Below, one piece after another: positions 59,543-64,000 of a stretch of 64,000 nt of DNA. The notes beneath the pieces are model-generated. The model was not told the DNA's origin and did not search any database. It saw nothing but the letters and a program-made list of their open reading frames with translations. Made by a program: the position numbers and the translations under genes. Origin of the DNA: Candidatus Lariskella endosymbiont of Epinotia ramella (GTDB lineage Bacteria > Pseudomonadota > Alphaproteobacteria > Rickettsiales > Midichloriaceae). Numbering within the stretch: position 1 is the stretch's first letter; every line of letters begins with the position of its first letter. The stretch spans positions 1,488,001 through 1,552,000 of the forward strand of contig NZ_OZ026472.1 of assembly GCF_964019805.1 (NCBI RefSeq). Reading direction: 5' to 3'.

Positions 59543-59587
59543 GCAAAATATCAAGAAACAATACTATTTCAGGCGAGGTAAAAGAAT

Positions 59588-59884
59588 ATGAAAATCAAAG
59601 TGAGACCATTGCACGATAAGCTGCTTGTGCAAAGAGTTGAGCAGGAAACTAAGACTGCTGGTGGAATAATCATCCCAGACACAGCTCAAGAAAAACCTAT
59701 GCAAGGGAAGGTGTGTGCTGTTGGAAGTGGTACTAGAGATGAATCAGGTAAAATTCATCCGCTAGATGTGAAGGTCGGAGATAAAGTTTTGTTCGCTAAA
59801 TGGGGCGGAACAGAGATAAAGATCGACGGAGTTGAGTATCTTGTACTCAAAGAGTCAGATGTGCTTGCTATTATTGAAGAGTAA
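59588..59884 (+). CDS. groES: co-chaperonin GroES
   Basis: 98 aa, full length. [22 protein letters not shown], mobile loop, and [14 protein letters not shown]-type end are typical. Ribosome-binding site AGGCGAGG upstream. Works as the lid of GroEL; 87 bases before groEL. Confidence 0.97.
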   Translation: MKIKVRPLHDKLLVQRVEQETKTAGGIIIPDTAQEKPMQGKVCAVGSGTRDESGKIHPLDVKVGDKVLFAKWGGTEIKIDGVEYLVLKESDVLAIIEE

Positions 59885-59971
59885 TTTACAAGTTTTTGAC
59901 TAAATTTTGCCACAATTGTGGTGTAGAAGACTTAGATGGTAAAAATAACTACTTTGTATTTAGGATAAAAT

Positions 59972-61612
59972 ATGGCTGGAAAAATCATAATGAAAGGAGC
60001 TGAGGCTCGTGATAAAATTTTAAGAGGAATAGAGACGGCATATGAGGCTGTTGGTGCAACTCTTGGTCCGAAAGGACGTGATGTCATTATAGAGAAATCT
60101 TTTGGTGCTCCAAAGATTACAAAAGATGGTGTAAGTGTTGCAAAAGAAATTGAGCTTTTGGATAAAGTTGAAAATATGGGAGCTCAGATCTTAAAAGAGG
60201 CAGCTAGCAAAGCAAATGACAATGCTGGAGATGGAACAACTACAACCGTTGTACTAGCTAGGTCAATTGCTAAAAACGGTATTAAAGCTGTTGCAGCTGG
60301 TATGAATCCAATGGATTTAAAACGTGGTATAGATATAGCATCTAAAGTAATCATAGAAGAGATCAAAAAAGTTTCAAAAGCTATAGCATCTTCTGAGGAA
60401 GTTGAACAAGTTGCTACTATCTCTGCAAATGGAGATCATGACATTGGCAAAAAGTTAGCAGAAGCATTTAAAAAAGTTGGCAAAGACGGCGTAGTAACAG
60501 TTGAAGAAGCAAACAGAAGTGATGAATTTGAAGTAGATGTTGTTGAGGGTATGAGCTTCGATAGAGGATATCTCTCTCCTTACTTTGTCACAAATGCGGA
60601 AAAAATGACATGCGAACTTGATAATCCTTATATTCTAACATTTGAGAAAAAAATTAGTAATATACAGCAAATGGTTCCACTACTTGAATCTGTAGTGCAA
60701 ACAGGTAAGCCGCTGTTAATTATAGCTGAAGATGTGGAAGGAGAAGCACTTGCAACGTTAATTGTCAATAAGTTGCGTGTTGGCTTGAAGGTGGCTGCTG
60801 TAAAAGCTCCTGGCTTTGGGGACAGAAGAAAATCTATGCTTGAGGATATAGCATTATTGACAGGTGGTCAGTTGATCAGCGAAGACCTAGGAATCAAGCT
60901 TGAGAATGTTTCATTAGCACATCTTGGTTCTGCAAAAAGGGTAGTCATTACTAAAGATGATACGACTATAGTAGATGGTTCAGGCAAAAAAGAGCAAATA
61001 GATGAACGTCGTCAGCAAATTAAAACTCAAATCGCTGATACAAAATCTGACTATGACAAAGAAAAACTACAAGAAAGACTTGCTAAGCTTTCTGGTGGTG
61101 TTGCAGTGCTTAAGGTAGGCGGAGTTACAGAAGTAGAAGTTAAAGAGAAAAAAGATAGAGTAGAGGATGCGTATCACGCAACTAAGGCTGCTATCGCAGA
61201 AGGAATAGTCCCTGGAGGCGGGTGTACTTTACTTTATGCATCAAAAGCTTTAGATGGAATAAAAGGAAAAAATGCTGATGAAGATGCTGGTATTGATATT
61301 GTGAGAAAGGCACTTTCATCTCCTATACACAAGATCTTGGAAAACGCTGGTATTGATTCAGGGTTGATAGTTGCAAGGCTTTTAGAAGCGAGTGACAACA
61401 AAAAGATCTTTGATGCGCAAAATATGCAGGTAGTTGATGCTTATCAAGCTGGGATTATCGACCCAACAAAAGTTGTCAGAAGTGCTCTGCAAAGTGCAGT
61501 TTCGGTTGCAGGTTTGTTGATTACAACAGAAGCTGTAATTTTTGAGAAAGCTGAAAAGAAACCTGCCGCTCCTATGCATGGGCATGGTGGTATGGATGAT
61601 ATGGGCTTTTAA
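59972..61612 (+). CDS. groEL: chaperonin GroEL
   Basis: 546 aa, full length. ATP site [12 protein letters not shown] and [10 protein letters not shown]; conserved [12 protein letters not shown]-type segment appears as [12 protein letters not shown]; ends in a Gly/Met-rich tail ([11 protein letters not shown]). Start ATG 59972. Abundant product expected in intracellular symbionts. Confidence 0.97.
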   Translation: MAGKIIMKGAEARDKILRGIETAYEAVGATLGPKGRDVIIEKSFGAPKITKDGVSVAKEIELLDKVENMGAQILKEAASKANDNAGDGTTTTVVLARSIAKNGIKAVAAGMNPMDLKRGIDIASKVIIEEIKKVSKAIASSEEVEQVATISANGDHDIGKKLAEAFKKVGKDGVVTVEEANRSDEFEVDVVEGMSFDRGYLSPYFVTNAEKMTCELDNPYILTFEKKISNIQQMVPLLESVVQTGKPLLIIAEDVEGEALATLIVNKLRVGLKVAAVKAPGFGDRRKSMLEDIALLTGGQLISEDLGIKLENVSLAHLGSAKRVVITKDDTTIVDGSGKKEQIDERRQQIKTQIADTKSDYDKEKLQERLAKLSGGVAVLKVGGVTEVEVKEKKDRVEDAYHATKAAIAEGIVPGGGCTLLYASKALDGIKGKNADEDAGIDIVRKALSSPIHKILENAGIDSGLIVARLLEASDNKKIFDAQNMQVVDAYQAGIIDPTKVVRSALQSAVSVAGLLITTEAVIFEKAEKKPAAPMHGHGGMDDMGF

Positions 61613-61754
61613 GTTTAGCCAATTGAAACATACTCATAAAAAGCTCAGTTTTTTATAAATTTAAGACGCAACTATAGACGATGGCTTCCTTTATTCTAGG
61701 GAGCTTTGCGTCTATATGTTATTGTTGTTAACAAAATGCACGTTCAAGGATTTT

Positions 61755-62030
61755 GAAGGCATAATTTTTTAGAGCGCCAGTTAATTTCTGTGAATACTTT
61801 TATAGTCAAGGAAGTTGGAGATATTACATATTTCAAGCAAAATTTACGGTATACTAGAAAGCGTAGAAATATGGAGTAAGGACATAAATTTTAGCTTTAA
61901 ACTTAAAAGCCATATATCAGTCTATAACATCTTTAACTTCCCTGATTATATATATTTGCGAAGAAATTAACGAAATGTATTGAAAAATTAGGCAAAAAAG
62001 GTCTGCGCAATTGGATTTGCCGGTTTGTCG
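61755..62030 (+). repeat. R2 dispersed repeat carrying an internal insertion
   Basis: Both ends of R2 are present (TTTTTTAGAGCGCCAGTTAA; GCGAAGAAATTAACGAA) but ~130 bases of other sequence separate them, part of it resembling 12650-12730. Confidence 0.55.
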
Positions 62031-62146
62031 CAGGTCTATATCAGAAAATCAGTGCATGGCATTTTTAAAAGCTAATCTTTGTACATTGAACTTGCCACAA
62101 AAATTTATTTGTGCAGTAAATCGATTTTTGAAAGACAGACTGCTTA
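61985..62146 (+). repeat. R1-family repeat, 3' half
   Basis: CAGAAAATCAGTGCATGGCA, AAAAGCTAATCTTTGTACAT, CCACAAAAATTTATTTGTGC and AAATCGATTTTTGAAAGACA correspond to 42040-42136. Confidence 0.65.
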
Positions 62147-62148
62147 AG

Positions 62149-62334
62149 TTGCTGATTATAGCTAAAACACTATAAAGTAGGAATGACAAGCGAGCATTTA
62201 GAATAAAAATTTATTCGTCTGGACTCCGTAATATAGCTGCTATTTCAGGTAAAAAGCTGACTTCAAATTTATCCAAAAGACAAAGTTTGACATGACTTTT
62301 TATGCTGCTTTAGCTGATATTTTATAATCAGCAA
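62149..62334. repeat. R3 MITE-like repeat, copy 2
   Basis: Terminal 12-bp perfect inverted repeat TTGCTGATTATA / TATAATCAGCAA, with an inner part matching 15888-16055 along its whole length. Confidence 0.75.
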
Positions 62335-62387
62335 TTCGCGTTAAAGTATCAGTCTTTGTTGTTCATATCTCAAGTATTAGGAGATTT

Positions 62388-63680
62388 ATGGTTAAGATGC
62401 CGCATTGGCCAATTCCTTATGGAAAAAGCGTCATTGACCTTGAGTTATGGAGGATTAAAGCTCTTTTATCAAAACTTGGTGAGCCACAAAAAAAAATTCC
62501 ACATGTAATACATGTTGCTGGAACTAATGGAAAAGGATCAACTATAGCATATTTAAAGGCAATATTTGAATCTGCTGGATATTCAGTGCATCGTTATACA
62601 TCGCCACATTTAGTAAGGTTCAATGAACGTATAGTAATAGCTGGCAAAGAAATCGAAGACGAATTTCTTTACCAAATCGCAGAAGAATGTAGATTTGCCG
62701 CTGGTGATCTTGAGTTGACCTTTTTTGAAGGCACGACTGCAATGGCATTTCTTGCTTTCTCCAAGATTGAAGCTGACGTAGTCCTGTTAGAAGTTGGTCT
62801 AGGTGGAAGGTTAGATGCAACAAATGTAATAGAATCTCCGCTTCTCTCTGTAATCACGCCGATATCAATAGATCATACAGAATACCTTGGTTATGATTTA
62901 TGTCAGATAGCATCCGAAAAAGCTGGGATTATAAAACAAGGTTCATTATGCACAGTAATTGGTTGGCAAGAAGAACATGTTCTTGAACTATTACATAATT
63001 GCTGCATGCTGCGTCAAGTCCCATCTTTTGTTTGCAGACAAAATTGGAATTTTCAGAAGACAGCAAATGGTTTTTTGTTTATTACGCATGATAATATACT
63101 AGAATTACCAAATCCCTCTCTTCAGGGAATACATCAAATAATGAATGCTGCTTGCGCAGTTGCCGCTGTACAACAATTAAGCAACATTTACACTATTTCA
63201 ATTGAAAATATTAGAAACGGTATAGAAAATACTTCATGGCCTGCAAGGATGCAGCTCGTGCAAAGCGGAGTGCTGCATTCTCTTATTCCTCAAGGTTCTG
63301 AACTTTGGGTTGACGGTGCTCATAATGTAGGTGGTGCTCAAATGCTTGCACTAAGCATTGCGCAGTTAGATGAACAAGATAAATTACTCTATCTAATAAA
63401 TGGCAGAACTAAGCAAAGGGATATAGAGGGGTTTTTAGCACCCTTTTTAGGATGTGTTGAAATGTTATGTGCTGTTAAAGTTATATCAGAACCTTTAAGC
63501 GAATCAGCTAAAAACATAGCACTTGTATCAGAAAAGATGGGCTTCAGGGCAAAGGAATGTGAAGGTTTAAGGCATGCTATTGATTTAATCACAAAAGATG
63601 CAGGAAATAGGAATTTCAGAATACTTGTATGTGGGTCATTATACCTAGCAGCTGATCTCTTAGCTGAAAATGTTATATGA
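62388..63680 (+). CDS. folC: folylpolyglutamate/dihydrofolate synthase
   Basis: 430 aa Mur-ligase-fold enzyme that adds glutamate to folates. P-loop GTNGKGST at 45-52, YTSPHLVRFNERI, and VGLGGRLDATNVI; the C-terminal domain has ELWVDGAHN. Start ATG 62388 with AGGAGA upstream. Stands alone, away from accD, its usual neighbour. Confidence 0.94.
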   Translation: MVKMPHWPIPYGKSVIDLELWRIKALLSKLGEPQKKIPHVIHVAGTNGKGSTIAYLKAIFESAGYSVHRYTSPHLVRFNERIVIAGKEIEDEFLYQIAEECRFAAGDLELTFFEGTTAMAFLAFSKIEADVVLLEVGLGGRLDATNVIESPLLSVITPISIDHTEYLGYDLCQIASEKAGIIKQGSLCTVIGWQEEHVLELLHNCCMLRQVPSFVCRQNWNFQKTANGFLFITHDNILELPNPSLQGIHQIMNAACAVAAVQQLSNIYTISIENIRNGIENTSWPARMQLVQSGVLHSLIPQGSELWVDGAHNVGGAQMLALSIAQLDEQDKLLYLINGRTKQRDIEGFLAPFLGCVEMLCAVKVISEPLSESAKNIALVSEKMGFRAKECEGLRHAIDLITKDAGNRNFRILVCGSLYLAADLLAENVI

Positions 63681-64000
63681 AAATAGCGGTTGCAATATCT
63701 CATGTATCGCAACAATCATTGGTCTATACACCAAAAATTTATATACGCAAACAAATCAATTTTTGTGGAGAAGTGAAATGTGCAAAAATTAGCCCTTAGA
63801 TCGGCCGGCATTGTTGCATAATACATATCCTTTAGTTTATCGCTAAATAGATCAGCTAAATAAACTAACAAAGCTGGTATTTCAATAGCAAATAAACACA
63901 AGATACACAACTGGTCGGAATATAACACAAATTTAGTAAATAGAGGTAATATTTATCTTGTATTTGAGCAAGAAAGGGATGTGTTGATCAAGTATTGTGG
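63681..64000. other. intergenic region at window end
   Basis: An R1-type palindromic arm at 63729-63812 (GTCTATACACCAAAAATTTA; TTTTTGTGGAGAAGTGAAAT; GCAAAAATTAGCCC), then no gene to the edge. Confidence 0.55.

Larger units (their letters stand above)
58446..59587. other. 1.1-kb intergenic region before groES
   Basis: R1 repeat at 58510-58705, R4 fragment at 58843-58965, then ~550 bases of unique AT-rich sequence leading into the groE promoter. No CIRCE element is seen. Confidence 0.6.
61613..62387. other. repeat-filled intergenic region between groEL and folC
   Basis: 61664-61671 and 61706-61713 (AGACGCAA and its inverse) enclose a weaker inner hairpin and may form the groEL terminator. R2 repeat at 61755-62030, R1 half-repeat at 61985-62146, R3 repeat at 62149-62334. 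No gene. Confidence 0.6.

Overview
The window looks like a piece of a host-restricted alphaproteobacterial chromosome, most likely from the Rickettsiales or a similar protist-symbiont lineage. This is inferred from strongly AT-rich DNA, an alphaproteobacterial gene set (TrcR/DUF1013, alpha-type SspB and DksA with degenerate Cys, the isocitrate dehydrogenase with C-terminal extension known from rickettsiae, a VirB8 of a type IV secretion system) and abundant IS elements. I saw no tRNA or rRNA gene and no CRISPR array.

Layout. 1-1869: an ankyrin-like gene cut by an IS5-family element. 2306-4465: LTA synthase/sulfatase-type membrane enzyme with an unusual insert. 5004-8486: ribonuclease J and MreB, divergent from an FtsB/DivIC-like protein. 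8687-12442: DNA primase and RpoD. 12773-15770: a lipoprotein, NFU-type Fe-S scaffold and MnmA. 15771-16426: two perfect parS-like palindromes 525 bp apart. 16427-19950: HtpG overlapping a PhoPQ-related (PqaA-type) hydrolase. 20116-21306: IS982 element inserted at the tip of an IS630-derived MITE. 21317-25188: DnaA-like/Hda AAA protein, amino-acid ABC permease, VirB8, and a hydrophilic protein ending in a CaaX box. 26319-29015: PriA and RNase HII. 29319-32981: promoter, early terminator, then the overlapping rimP-nusA-der operon. 33071-36980: nested IS cluster (IS5-superfamily, IS630, IS3, IS256). 37167-43284: LptB, SspB, Icd, DksA, QueF, FtsW. 43759-51295: MFS transporter, IF-1, SMR exporter, CoaE, DnaQ, DUF2335 protein, MtaB and an MHS-family transporter. 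51849-52746: second copy of the IS5-family element. 53404-58445: EamA transporter, Fur, SuhB, TrcR, CPA2 antiporter. 59588-63680: groES-groEL and FolC.

The genes are mostly housekeeping: replication (DnaG, PriA, RnhB, DnaQ, Hda-like), transcription (RpoD, NusA, DksA, Fur, TrcR), envelope and shape (MreB, FtsW, LptB, FtsB-like), tRNA modification (MnmA, MtaB, QueF) and chaperones. They are separated by unusually long intergenic regions filled with at least four families of dispersed short repeats, several with terminal inverted repeats (MITE-like). The host-interface genes are VirB8, the CaaX-tailed protein, the PqaA-type hydrolase and the disrupted ankyrin-like gene.

Limits: everything was read by eye without database searches. 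Repeat boundaries are approximate, and promoter and terminator calls rest on consensus matching only.
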